Below, in pieces: positions 10,160 to 20,795 of a stretch of DNA of 64,000 bases. Source of the stretch: Adiantum capillus-veneris (taxonomy: Eukaryota; Streptophyta; Polypodiopsida; Polypodiales; Pteridaceae). Both the position numbers and the translations under genes were made by a program. The stretch is from positions 60,647,268 through 60,711,267 of the forward strand of contig CM043944.1 in assembly GCA_014529385.2 (NCBI GenBank), in the 5' to 3' direction. The notes under the pieces were generated by a model that saw only the letters and a program-made list of their open reading frames with translations, searched no databases and had not been told where the DNA came from. Position 1 is the first letter of the stretch. The number at the start of each line of letters is the position of its first letter.

Positions 10160-10374
10160 AGCAAGATAACTATGCTTACATCAAAAGAAAAATTATAGTC
10201 TATGAGAGGTAGTATGATGAGATCCGGTGATAGAAGTATTTCATTGAGCCTTTCAGGGCCAAAGAGAAACACTATACGTTGTTGAAAGTGTATTTTACGG
10301 CTAATCCATACGTTAATTCTAATAGATTGTACAGAGTGAAAGCGATAGAAATGATCATCATGTGGGTTATTCAT
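10156..10374 (-). CDS. 72-codon pre-gag ORF (family 1)
   Basis: ATG 10374 to TGA 10158-10156, exactly 72 residues. Aligned by eye without gaps, 36 of 72 positions equal the 72-residue ORF at 33196-32978 and 39 of 64 equal the ORF at 52059-52253. The core is RKIHFQQRIVFLFGPERL followed by SFDVSIVIL. It sits in the transcribed LTR leader upstream of gag. In the second LTR copy the ORF lacks the ATG and has one CAG-to-TAG change near 36109. No signal peptide or cysteine motif; the C-terminus is hydrophobic. I do not recognise the family. Confidence 0.65.
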   Translation of the reverse strand: MNNPHDDHFYRFHSVQSIRINVWISRKIHFQQRIVFLFGPERLNEILLSPDLIILPLIDYNFSFDVSIVILL

Positions 10375-10757
10375 CTAGGATATTATGTGAGAAATGTAGA
10401 TATGAGAGAAGTGAAGAGATGAGAAGTTTTCCTCCCAAGCCCTATTCTTGCCCGTAGGCAATAAGGATACTGCGGGGAGAGATGTACCTGTAGAAAAGAG
10501 AACCTAGAATTTGCAGAGAGGATGAATTACTAAGAATGAGAGAGATAGGTTTGCTTTAGGAGATGAGATTAGATACATATATATATGTTGGATTAGAGAT
10601 GAAAAAGAAAACAACAACAAATCAAGAAAACATCAATGTAGAACACATCTTACTTGACAAACCCTTTGGCACCATTATTGATGGAGAGAGAAGAAGAGTG
10701 GATAATTCCACTTTGATTGATACACCAAGTGCAAGACCTTCTTTGATTAGATTTGAT

Positions 10758-10979
10758 CTTCCAAGGTTAGCTTGTTGCAAGAATGGCTAGTCTCCCTTTA
10801 GGAGAAAGTGTAGGCTTGGGCTTATTTTAATGGCTAAGTACAATTAGGCATTACTACTCACTCCCTCACTTCCAAGGTTAGCTTGTTGCAAGAATGGCTA
10901 GTCTCCCTTTAGGAGAAAGTGTAGGCTTGGGCTTATGTTAATGGCTAAGTACAATTAGGCATTACTACTCACTCCCTCA
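10758..10979. repeat. 111-bp tandem duplication in LTR
   Basis: Two nearly identical 111-bp units (10758-10868 and 10869-10979), each starting CTTCCAAGGTTAGC and ending CACTCCCTCA. The duplication is just downstream of the TATA box on the minus strand; the second LTR copy is single there. Confidence 0.9.
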
Positions 10980-11039
10980 AGAATTCCTCTCATCAATGGC
11001 TTGAATGCTTGAGTTCGTTCCAAGGAAGAAGAGGTCCCC

Positions 11040-11046
11040 TTTTATA
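11040..11046 (-). promoter_or_regulatory. LTR TATA box
   Basis: Minus strand CACCTATAAAAGGGG. The same box is at 36824-36831 and 46698-46705 in the other LTR copies. Transcription would start roughly 30 nt downstream and include the small pre-gag ORFs. Confidence 0.7.
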
Positions 11047-11873
11047 GGTGAAGGGAACCCCCAAGGGTTTACACAAGAAGAGAGGAGCCAGTGTGAACAG
11101 GAATTGGAAAATTTGGAAATGAGCTGCCCCTGCATGATGTGGGCAGACTGGGGTCTAGTATTTTGATCATATCTCCTCAACCGTGGCTCCAAATAAAAAA
11201 GTAAAAATATGGGCAAAAACTTCAGCTCATTAGCTACGATTTTCATTTTAAAATCATTTTCCAATTCGGATTGGAACCTTGTGTAAAAAATTCATCAAAA
11301 TAGGGTCCATTTATGGCAGCAAAAGTCTTCATGTGGTCTCCTTAGCCTAGACTTTCATTTAATTCCAAAGGACACCTCATGCCATATGAAAGCATGACAT
11401 TGCTCCTTGATAAATTTTTGTAATCATGCTTGCAATAATGCATTAAAATAAGTGTATCTTTGAAATCATGCCACCTAGTGTCCCACTAGGATTTGATTCT
11501 CTCCTAGTAGCTATTTAAAAAGAAATATAAGAAAAGTATAAAAAATACATAGAATATATATATATATTGGAGTTTACCCTAGATATAGGATCTATCTAGG
11601 GTATGAGATGATAATGAAATAGTAAAAATAAAGAATCAATGCTTTTTGCCCCAAGTTAAAGAGGTGGAGCTATTGATGCTTTTCCCATAGTATTTTCTGA
11701 TGCTAAAGTAAGGATATGTTACCCTTGAGAAAAATAATAGGATGAGATAGAAGGCTTATTATTATACTTAAATATGCATATGTACACTATAGGAAATATA
11801 ATTATGTATCTAAAAAAATATAAGATAGATCTTGTAGCATGCGTTCCCACTATGTACGTGTCACAGCACGACA

Positions 11874-13289
11874 ATGTGCCTACTCTCCCTCATGTGGGCT
11901 ACTTTCGAGAGTCGCGTCAAATTCTCTAGTCGCATGCCATGCTCCCCTTCTAGAAAACTCTCGCGTCAATCACTGCATGCATGCCATATGCACCGATTGC
12001 GACGTCCTCAGCCGGCACATGTGTACCCCTCCACTTTTCCTCCTCTTTTAGTTTCCTTTTCAAAGTTTACTAAGTATCTTTGTAGATAACATTAAAAAGA
12101 CATGGGAAGGATTTTCTATATATATATAATAAAAAGTGAATAGAGTGAAGGGACCCTTGGGTCATGTGGAAGCGAGGCCTCCTGTGTTGCACAACCTGCG
12201 AGGCCTCGGAGCTTGGGGGGGCTTGAAGGGGTGTTGTGGTGAGACATGGTATATGTGTACCTCTATTGGAGGGTGATACATGGAGATCTCATGCCAGGAA
12301 GTCTCTGAAGTGAGGCGTCATATAGGCCTTCTTTCTTGTGATTGCTTTTCCTCGTCTACCCCCATATTTTTTATCATACACGAGATGTCATCCCTTGTTA
12401 GCAGCAAGCTAACTCGGATACAGTTTTATGGAGTTTTCATTGTAAAAAACATTTATTATTTTGATGAATCAGGAATATTGTAACTACTACTTTCTAGATA
12501 AACATTGTAATTGAAGAGCCGGGGCTACAAGCTTCCAGATTGTATCAACCTGTCTTTAGTTAGAGATCCCAGATTATTAGTTTTGCCCACCAAAACCCTG
12601 CCTAAGGTATATAAGCCAATTTTTGTAAGTTTTTTATAAGTTTTTGGATAATAGAAACACAGCGTGAGCTAACGATGCTCACTTCTCTCCTTCTCGCGCT
12701 TCTTACTCCCTCCCTAGTTATCACATTACAGTCGTGTCATCTGCATTGCAACCCCAGGTAAGAGCTCTACCCATTGACATAAGCATTTCATGGTATTTTG
12801 TAGCTTTTGGCGTCGTCAACCTGCGGTCTAATTTCATTATAAGTGGGAGTTTAAGCTTTAAAATCAAAAACTAAGTATAGTAGGGGTATTGGGGAATCAT
12901 TGCTAAGCATTTATATACATTCTGGGTAAAAAAAGATTAGGTCAAAAACTCACTACTCTTAATAATCGTGATATTTGGACTTGACCTAAAGTGAGATTTG
13001 AGATCATAAGCATGTGTGCTTAGGTCTTATAAATGTGTCCTAGAAGTTTTGTTACATTTGGATGTCGTTTGATGCTATAACTGATGTGATTTGTTTGTCG
13101 ATGAGCGATTAGCTTTTGATGATTTCAGTCATTTGAGTGTAGCTTGAGTTGGATGCGAGTTGTTTTTTGTTTTCCAAGAGATTGACAACCTCTTGCCGAG
13201 TCAGCTTCGTCCCATGGATTGACAATTATATTTGTGGTTCTCGCTACGTTTGTAATAAGATAGGAGTGAGGTTAGACACTCGTCCCACA
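11874..13289 (+). repeat. LTR of a plus-strand gypsy remnant (family C), partial
   Basis: No ORF of note. It begins directly at the end of the family 1 LTR, so its left end is not defined. It has a TATA box at 12608-12615 and ends CCCACA immediately before a tRNA-Asp-type primer site at 13292. I find no second copy of this LTR in the window. Confidence 0.6.
12608..12615 (+). promoter_or_regulatory. LTR TATA box (family C)
   Basis: GGTATATAAGCC, about 680 bp upstream of the LTR end. Confidence 0.5.
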
Positions 13290-13291
13290 TT

Positions 13292-13309
13292 TGGCGCCGT
13301 TGACAGGGA
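13292..13309 (+). other. Primer binding site, tRNA-Asp type
   Basis: TGGCGCCGTTGACAGGGA matches 16 of 18 positions of the tRNA-Asp complement (TGGCGCCGTTGCCGGGGA) used by many plant gypsy elements. Confidence 0.75.
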
Positions 13310-15378
13310 TCAAAGAGACCTAAATTAGGGAAAAACACGAGCATCTTGTGAAGTTATCATTTAACTTCCTCTAGGATCTCCTAGAGTCAAAACTTTGTTT
13401 TTAAAACCGCATAGCTTAAGATTGTCGTCTTTTGCTGTGTAGACGTAGCTTGGAAGTAACTCGTACTTGCTAAGTACCTTTCGGAGGACTGTAGGATTGG
13501 ATTAGGATTTTGAGAATGATTGATGGACAAGATAAGTCTTAAGATCAAGGCTCAGAAAACCATAAAAATAAGAAAATGAGTGTTTGTCGACACTTTCCAC
13601 AACCCCATTGCAGTAGAACCTAGGAGTAGGGTAAGTAGAATCCAAGGTGAAATCTCAGAACATTGCTCTCTCCAAAAGAATCAATTATGAGTAGTTATGT
13701 GAAGTTGCAGAATTTTAGGTCTACGGCTAGAAATAGCACCAAAAGGCTGTCAACCACTGAATCCGATTGGAGAGTATGCTTTAAAAGTTGTATGAGCCAG
13801 TGGGTAAGCTCAAGGACGCATTGAGGTAAAAATTTCAAGAGTTTGCAAAAACTCAGATTATTTACTTTTTCTTGACATTTTAGGCCAAATTAAGTTATGA
13901 CTTGACTCAGAGGCTTAAAATAGCTCATGAAAAGACTGTCCAGTGAAAAATCTCAAAAAAGAGTTCATTTTAGGCTTAAAGTAAATAATCACGATTATTT
14001 ACTTTCAGCTCAAAAGTGACCAAGTTTGATACCAAAGACTCTATGCATGTGTACAAACAACTTCTGTAAAGGTCCATAGAATTTGGATCACCAAACTGAC
14101 CAAAAACTTGGTAAAAACTAAATTTTATACTGACTTTCAAGAACTTGAGTTTAAATCAGGAAAATTTTGTCCAAACTCAATGAAACTTGACTCATAGGCT
14201 TATATGGATGTGATAGACAAGTGTACATGCTCAGTTGACCAAAAAGACGCAAGAATTTGTCAGAAGTAAATAATCACGATTATTTATTTTTGTCTCATTT
14301 TTTAACTTTTTTGACCAAGTCAGTATACCACTAGTTTTAGCATGTTATACTAAGCCCACAAATCAGATTTGGTAAGATTTGGATCATTGGATTGAAAATT
14401 GTGGCCAAATTTGCAAAGTCAGTCTACAGACACAAAACTGTTGACCATTTGAACAGAAATTATCCAAACTTGATGAAACTTGGCTAGGGAGCTTAAGTTC
14501 AGCTGCTTAACGATTATTTACATCTGTTACAAAATTGGATATTTTTGCACATTTGAGTATACCACAAGGTCATCCATACCAAGTAGACCACACAAATCAA
14601 TTTTGGTGAAATTTCGATCACAAAAGTGAGACTTAAGCGAGATGCTTGAAAACTGAGTTTGCGGACATGAAACAAATTTTGTTCAAACTTAGTGAAACTT
14701 GTCCAAAGACCTTAACAAGTTGCATACTCGGCAAAACAAGCCAGAAAGTGTAAAAAGTTCAGAAAAGTAAATAATCACGATTATTTACTATTGATACATA
14801 GAGACAGTCTTTTTGACTTTTGAACTTGTACAGTGTTAGACCAACATAATACAAGGCCACCGGGCAATTTTGGATTCAATCGGATCCAAATTGGTACATG
14901 TTCACTCAGTTTCCAGGTTGCAAATTAGTCCTTTGTCTTTTCGCAAAAGAAGAATCTGAAAGACTCAATTGATGACTCACTTAGCCCGAAGTGATACACA
15001 TAGACTAGTCACAGTAGTTAGCAAAAACTATACAGTCTTTGTGAAAGGATAGCTAACTTGATTAAAATTGATATAGGAATCAGGTTACCGACAAGGAATT
15101 GAAAACTTGATAAAAGTTGTAATCAAGTGGAAGAGGTTGACAACAAGTCAATCCGATGGTACTCTATCCAGGGCTTCACAAGTCTTTAAGAACCTTAGAT
15201 CTAGTTGTATACTAGAAAATCAAGGCTAATTTGAAGAGACCGCTAGTAGAGTATCCAACGAAGAGAATGTGAATCAAGGCGAGCACTTGGACACTACATT
15301 TGAAGAAGTCTTAGACACTTTTTCAGAATCAACATCTGGAATATCTTCCTATTCGACTCATTCAGAATCGGAACGCTA
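13310..15378 (+). repeat. Untranslated leader with degenerate tandem units and palindromes
   Basis: About 2 kb between primer site and gag with no good ORF. Diverged units of ~235-290 bp share phrases such as CAAACTTGATGAAACTTG and AATTTGGATCA. Three units carry a 24-bp palindrome, arms AGTAAATAATC and GATTATTTACT around a central AC, at 13980-14003, 14265-14288 (one wobble change) and 14766-14789. Right half-sites remain at 13856 and 14512. Confidence 0.75.
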
Positions 15379-16121
15379 GTGCGATATAAGCACATACTCT
15401 CTTTTTATAAGACTAATTGTCATGGAGCTCAGGTTTACCTGGATCCTAATGAAGAGTATGCCATTCGCATTGATGACCATGACATAGAGTTTGAAGAGAA
15501 AATCAGGGCGAACAAACAAGGAAAAATGTACATGGATAAAAACGGAACTCAGTATTTACAAGTTGAAAACCCTGACGTGATAGACAAATGGGGCTTAGAA
15601 GTAAATACCATAATTCTAGATATGGCAGCAAAAGAAGGACCACCAACTTTAGAGTTCGAGAGATATGATCAAGTTTATTTGAAGCCTTTGAAATGGCTTA
15701 GTACGGATAATCCTAGGATCGGAGTATATTGTTTGGGAGAAACGTCAAAGATCTCCTATGGACTTCTCATGCCAAATCAGGACAACTAACACCCATGAAG
15801 ATCATCTATATCCTCAAAATCAAAGATAAGGGTTCAGCAGATCTACCAACCTACCTGTTTAGGGATTGTTATAACAATAACTTTGTTATGATGACTCCTG
15901 AGGAGGTGGAACATACCAAATATCAAGGGTACTCCACAAGGGATTGGATATTGAACCAAGGACCAGAAACTATTCCTAGAGAAGAACTCCGCAAGAGATC
16001 TTTTGAGAGTAATGTTAAAAAACCAGGAACCACCTCATCACGAAGAAAATCGAGTGACACTAAAGTTAGTCCAGGGATACATGAGTCACTATTTCCAACA
16101 GACTGGTTTGAAGGACTCTGA
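15379..16121 (+). pseudogene. Gag N-terminal region (unrecognised domain), family C
   Basis: Two overlapping frames (15379-15789 and 15729-16121) form one broken protein. The first has NEEYAIRIDDHDIEFEEKI and YLKPLKWL; the second has MKIIYILKI and DWILNQGPETIP. The latter matches KILYVYTYG and YLVNEGPHIPP at 20.4-20.6 kb in the next element, so it is a conserved N-terminal domain placed before the capsid. No ATG is evident; a Ser/Glu-rich frame precedes it near 15300-15375. Function unknown. Confidence 0.55.
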
Positions 16122-16622
16122 ACAGGACCAACTGCCAGGAGATCGGGAGTTGAACCACATAGATGTGTCAGACCAACTGATTTTCAAAATTGGGTCAGAA
16201 AATACAGTGGATCTGGGGATCCATATGACCACTTAGAAAGCTTTAAGCAAGTGCTAAGAGAAGAATACATATTTGATTTCCATACTCAATTTGAGGGATT
16301 TGGAATGACATTAGAATGAAAAACACTGACATGGTTTCAAAACATTCCACCAAGGTCAATCATGGACTTGAATACATTAGCTCAAGGATTTGTGACTGCA
16401 TGTTCCAAAACAAGGATCAAACACAATACGGTAGCTCAAATCTATAACTTCAAACAAAAACAAGGTGAGTCTGTTAGGGATTGGGCAACTAGAATGAAGA
16501 AATACATTGCAAGATGCCCTGAGCTAGAGATACCTACAGAAGAAAGACTAGTATCATTGTTTCTAGAGGGACTGCTAAGCAAAGAACTTCATGATATATT
16601 GTATAGCAAGAAGCGCATATGA
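16122..16622 (+). pseudogene. Gag capsid domain, family C
   Basis: Retrotrans_gag pattern: DPYDHLESFKQVLREEYIF, WFQNIPPRSI, FKQKQGESVRDWATRMKKY, LVSLFLEGL. One in-frame TGA near 16318 (before KTLTWFQNI) and a frameshift at 16620 break it. It would form the particle shell. Confidence 0.8.
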
Positions 16623-17334
16623 CCCTAGAAGAGTGTGTGTCAGATGCTATTGACTTAGGAGACAATTGTGATATTTTCAATGAAGAAGATTTCCCTAAGG
16701 ATAACCATAGCAAAAAAACAGCATCCACCAAACCAACACAAGTGGGAACGGCTGCTGCAGCACCACTTAAATCCATAGAAGACATGCTCAAAAGGATGAA
16801 TGACATGATGCATAACATGCAAAAATCACCTATGAGAGGAACAGGGCAAGGGATACCTCAATAGGGACAACCAATTAGGCCGCAGAAATGGTGTGCAATC
16901 AAGGGTAAATGGACCAACCATGAGACTAATGAGTGCTATTACCAACCAAAGTATGAGGGAATGTTCAATATGCGCCTATGAGGCCACAAGGGAAACCCAT
17001 GTACAGATATTAGCCTAATATGGCCCCAGTTCAAAGACCATCGATGGGTATGGAAAGACCTCAACCAGTGTTGGGTCAACAACCTCCATATCTTGGGCAC
17101 AATGCAGTGCCTGTAAAGTACATGCATTCAGAGGGAGTCATAGATGAACAAGTACTAGTGGCTGTTACGCCCTATACTAAGCCTAGTCCATCTACAGTAA
17201 TGGAAGAAGTAGATTGGTATAATTCACATCCACCTCCAATGGAAGAACTTGTGACTTATACTCTCTTTCATAATTTAACTCCCTCTTCATCCTTCCCAAA
17301 ATCATTCAAAATCACCAAGAACTCTCAAGGTTAA
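16619..17334 (+). pseudogene. Gag C-terminal region with degenerate zinc knuckle
   Basis: Continues from the capsid in a shifted frame (16619-16864, MLKRMNDMMHNMQ). After a TAG near 16861 it has WCAIKGKWTNHETNEC, a CCHC-like knuckle with longer spacing, then a Pro-rich tail to 17334. No protease or RT follows, so pol is deleted. Confidence 0.6.
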
Positions 17335-17561
17335 CTTGTGCAAACGGGAGGATTTTGGCATCAAGTGCTCGATGTTTCTACTTCAATGCGACTTTGACAA
17401 CAACTACAAGCTACAAGGAGGACCAGGTTTACTAATTTCTTTGTTCATTGTGTATATAAGTGAAATTTCCCATTTTTTCAAAGCTTTCACACACTTCATG
17501 GATTTCTTATACCTCTCAAATAATTTCTTATACCTCAAGAGATGTATATACATAGTTTAAA

Positions 17562-17563
<2 letters not shown>

Positions 17564-17629
<66 letters not shown>
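17564..17629. repeat. (TC)33 microsatellite in LTR U3
   Basis: Uninterrupted 66-bp TC run; a shorter TC run is at the same LTR position at 61405-61437. Confidence 0.95.
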
Positions 17630-17634
<5 letters not shown>

Positions 17635-17811
17635 AACTATCTAATCTTTTCTTCATCTACCATCAATAATTCCCTTCTGTGAAGCCCACATCCATGACTC
17701 AAGCAAACAAGGGAGACCCACCATATTTAGATATTCAAAAAATCTTAATCTTGTTTTATTAGCTTGTAAAATAGGATTATCAATAATAACGTTAACAAGG
17801 GGTATCCAACC

Positions 17812-17820
17812 TATAAATAG
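17812..17820 (+). promoter_or_regulatory. LTR TATA box (family B-like)
   Basis: AACCTATAAATAGG; conserved at 61621-61629 (+) and 42674-42682 (-). Confidence 0.7.
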
Positions 17821-18234
17821 GTCCTCCTTCCTTGTGAATCATCTCTCACATAGCACACTAACACTATATGCATCAAGAGACATTAGGTAGTCACCATATT
17901 GTGAATTTCATACGTTGGTGCACTATAGTTTTTGATGCTACACATGGCAAGTGAGAGAGAGTGAGTGCCACATCTCAAGATCACTATTGTACATACTCTT
18001 CCATCCTCAATAGAACTGACGTTTCGTGCTTCAAAGGTGTGATTTAGCTTTAGAATCTTCCTTCATCCATTTTTGCAACACATTTTAAGGAATTCACAGT
18101 AATTTGTATCTTTAAAGTTGTGTCACTTGAGCTTTTTTGTGAAAGCGTGTTAGTGTATTTTCATTCCCTAATTCTTGTTCATTCGTGGAGATGTAAGATA
18201 TTTTGTGGAGAAAACTTGCAATTCTGCAACTCGG

Positions 18235-19695
18235 GACATCATATGCGTATGATGTCTGAAGGACTAGCAGAAGGCCAAAATTGACAAAAGAGACTAAACC
18301 AGAGTGTTCAACAGGGGTGTTTTGCCCTAGGTACACCTTGAAACTAGAATTTTGATTTACATTTGGTGCCTAAAACACAAAAGCTGAGAAACAAAAGACT
18401 GAAAATTGAAAAATCGCCTTGTTTGAGCTTGAAAAGTTACAAAAACTCTTGAAAGGGCTTAAAATCTAGTAAGGAGACCATAAAGACCAATTTGGGCTTG
18501 GCCAGAGGTGCAAATTCACTAGTAGTCTTTATACGCATATAAAAACTCGTGGGCCAATTTTTTAACAAAACTCACCATTTGTCATTATAGGGTGCTTTCA
18601 CACATTGTTTTGAGCATCCTCAACAAGTTTGAATCATTTTGCACATATATCTTGAGAGAAAAGTGTGCTTTTGCACTTCATGGAAGGTGACATGTAAAAA
18701 TGTGTGTTTTGAGAGCAATTTTAAGCTTTAAACTTTGTTGTGATCATATATTCTTGTTGCTTACATGATAAGGGGGACCTAAGGTAAAGACAGTTACAAA
18801 ATTTGAGCACGTAGACATCATATGCATATGACGTCTCAAGTCAAGATTTGAATGTCCAATTGCACTTCTGACCACAAAGGAGGTCTGGAAATGATGATGT
18901 AAGCTTGTTTGCAAAATTTCATCTCATTTGGACACATATCTTTGAATTTAAGAAGATTTTTTCTTGCAATTTCAAGAAGGTAAAAGTGAAAAATAGTGAT
19001 TTTGTGCATTTTTGACATCCAATTTTTTTTGTGAGCACATATTCTTCTTGTATTCATCAAGGAGCACCTTGGGTAGAAAAAGAAATGAAATCTGAGTACA
19101 TAGTCTTCATATGCGTATGAAGATTTTTAGGCCAGCAGATCTTGGTCAAATCATACATTTGAGTATACCCTAGTGTCCTAAAGCATAAACAAAGTCTCTA
19201 GCTAAATTTCATTGCATTTGAAGCACATTTGGGCTAAAAAGTACCAAAAGACAAAAATTGGACAAGGTTAATGCTTGTATTGACCATAATTTGCACAAAA
19301 AGTGTTGAGATTGAATTTTGAAAGTTGTTGAGAGTTGTTTGAGTGATAAAGAGTCTTTGGGATAAAATTCACTTCATTTTGCCACAAAGGACATCATAGG
19401 CCTATGATGTCTCAAGTCCTAAATTAGAGGCAAAAACTTAAATCTGAGCTTAAAAAAATGTTTGTTATCACAAAATAGGCCTAGAGACCAAGTTTCATTC
19501 AATTTGGATCACTTTTGTCTCAGCTAACCTCCCATGGAAGTTGCAAGCAACCAAATAGAGAAAGGAGTGATAGACCTGACTAAAATTGTCAGAATCACAA
19601 ATTGAGACTTGGGGTGCTTAGAGTACATTAAGAAGAGTCTAGAATTAAGGTTTGGAGCAATTCTAAGTCAAGAGACATCATACGCGTATGGAGAC
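18235..19695 (+). repeat. Six-unit 289-bp-period array with a palindrome in each unit
   Basis: Palindrome centres at 18245, 18535, 18824, 19113, 19400 and 19684 (steps 290, 289, 289, 287, 284). Arms are GACATCATATG/CGTATGATGTC in unit 1, GACATCATAGG/CCTATGATGTC (perfect) in unit 5, and CTTCATATG/CGTATGAAG in unit 4, so changes on one arm are matched on the other. Unit bodies are strongly diverged but share phrases such as AATTTCATTGCATTTG and GTTTCATTCAATTTGG at the same offset. It lies in U5 and leader before gag. No protein-coding sense. Confidence 0.85.
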
Positions 19696-20210
19696 TTCAG
19701 GCACAAGTTGAGGCTAGACATGAACTTTAACTAGTCAAAGGACTTCCTTTTGACACTAGCTAGAATCCCAAATATCATTGCAAAACAAAATTTGGACACC
19801 TATAAGTGGACCAAAGCATGTATCCAGTTTTGACACTGAGAATTGATCTACAGGTAGAGATAATGCGATAGAAGACTGTTTTGGCCATAACTTGAGCTCC
19901 TCATGTCGGATTAAAAAACTTTTTGTATCAAAATGAAGCTCAAGACTAGCTCTACAACATTTAGTGTAACCCTTGAACAACAATAAAAGACCCTTTGGGT
20001 CATTTATTGTTAGTCTCATCATTTAAGAAAACGTCATTTAAGGCCTCAAATGCATCCTGAAGTTGGAAGTATCTAAAAGTGACAATTTGAGAGAATTGTG
20101 AGGAAACGGTCACGGTTTGAACATAGTTTCAACTTTTTCCTAACCAAAGCACTTGAACACATTAGAATAAGACTACTTATATCAAGCTTGAGCTGTTAAT
20201 CCTAGAAATC
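19696..20210 (+). other. Remainder of gypsy leader
   Basis: Non-coding. A weak seventh palindrome (GACCC/GGGTC around 19995) may be a decayed further unit. Otherwise nothing recognisable. Confidence 0.5.
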
Positions 20211-20795
20211 ATGTCTAGTTTAAATTCAAACTCAGCTTACACACGCTCTGGGATCCCAGTGATAGAGGAGCATCCGCCCATAATGGATCTTCCAAACTTG
20301 CAGTTGATAAAAACCAGTTTTGTTGAGAGAGTTTGGATGATAGATCATGAGAGTGAAGGACTATATAGATACATTGACGGCAGTGAGGTAAACCTGTATA
20401 GGTTCTTAGAGCCATACCCAGAAGAGCTAACGGATTACAAGATCTTATATGTCTATACATATGGAGTCGACTGTCAATGGAAATCTATAGTTTCTGACAA
20501 GTATGGACAAGAATACAGAGATATAGAAAGCACATATCCACAGATGGCATTAGAAAAAGATGGATATTTGGTCAATGAAGGACCACATATACCTCCACCA
20601 AATACAAGAATTCCTACAAGAATTCCAAAAAGGGAACCACCTGGATTCCCTCCTAGAGTGATAACCAGAGATAAAATGATCACAGAGATGGCAGACATTC
20701 CTCTTCAAGTGTATCTCCCTAGTGGACCAATCTCCAACAGAACGACAAATCCCTTTGAAGAAGACCAATTTACAATCCGGTATCAATCGGACTAG
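20211..20795 (+). pseudogene. Gag N-terminal domain of second plus-strand gypsy remnant
   Basis: 194-codon ORF from ATG 20211 (MSSLNSNSAYTRSG). The middle (YKILYVYTYG, then YLVNEGPHIPP) matches the domain at 15.8-16.0 kb. A Pro-rich segment follows (TRIPKREPPGFPP). It is upstream of the capsid and unlike any catalytic domain I know. Stop at 20793-20795; the capsid is in other frames further on. Confidence 0.6.

Larger units (their letters stand above)
3690..11873 (-). mobile_element. Ty3/gypsy retrotransposon, family 1 copy A
   Basis: On the minus strand: 5' LTR 11873-9747, primer site 9740-9721, gag-PR, RT-RNase H, IN, polypurine tract 3721-3710, then the first 20 bp of the 3' LTR (3709-3690) before the CACTA insertion. 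LTR ends are TGTCG...CGACA. The domain order PR-RT-RH-IN defines Ty3/gypsy. Coding regions carry only a few frameshifts and one nonsense codon, so this is the youngest-looking element here. A second, more damaged copy is at 35574-55720. No clear chromodomain follows the integrase; the C-terminus is acidic. Confidence 0.92.
9747..11873 (-). repeat. 5' LTR of gypsy family 1 copy A (2127 bp)
   Basis: Plus-strand ends TGTCGAGAAA ... CAGCACGACA. Related copies are at 35574-37739 (2166 bp) and split at 46057-47318 plus ~55452-55720. It holds a TATA box (11040-11046), a 111-bp tandem duplication, and in its R/U5 half two small ORFs (10374-9914). The flanking 5 bp at 11874-11878 are ATGTG; the matching duplication would lie left of the window. 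Confidence 0.88.
17335..18361 (+). repeat. LTR of a second plus-strand gypsy remnant (family B-like)
   Basis: The left boundary is approximate. U3 (17630-17830: AGCCCACATCCATGACTCAA, then CCTATAAATAG) matches 61470-61630 and, on the minus strand, 42680-42850. It ends GATTTACA before TTTGGTGCC, a mutated tRNA-Asp-type primer site (18362-18370). The first palindrome of the 289-bp array lies in its U5. Confidence 0.65.

Noticed and set aside
18235-19695. CRISPR-like array of regularly spaced palindromic repeats
   Set aside because: The spacing is 289 bp, the sequence is a plant retroelement leader and no cas genes exist; it is reported as a leader repeat instead.
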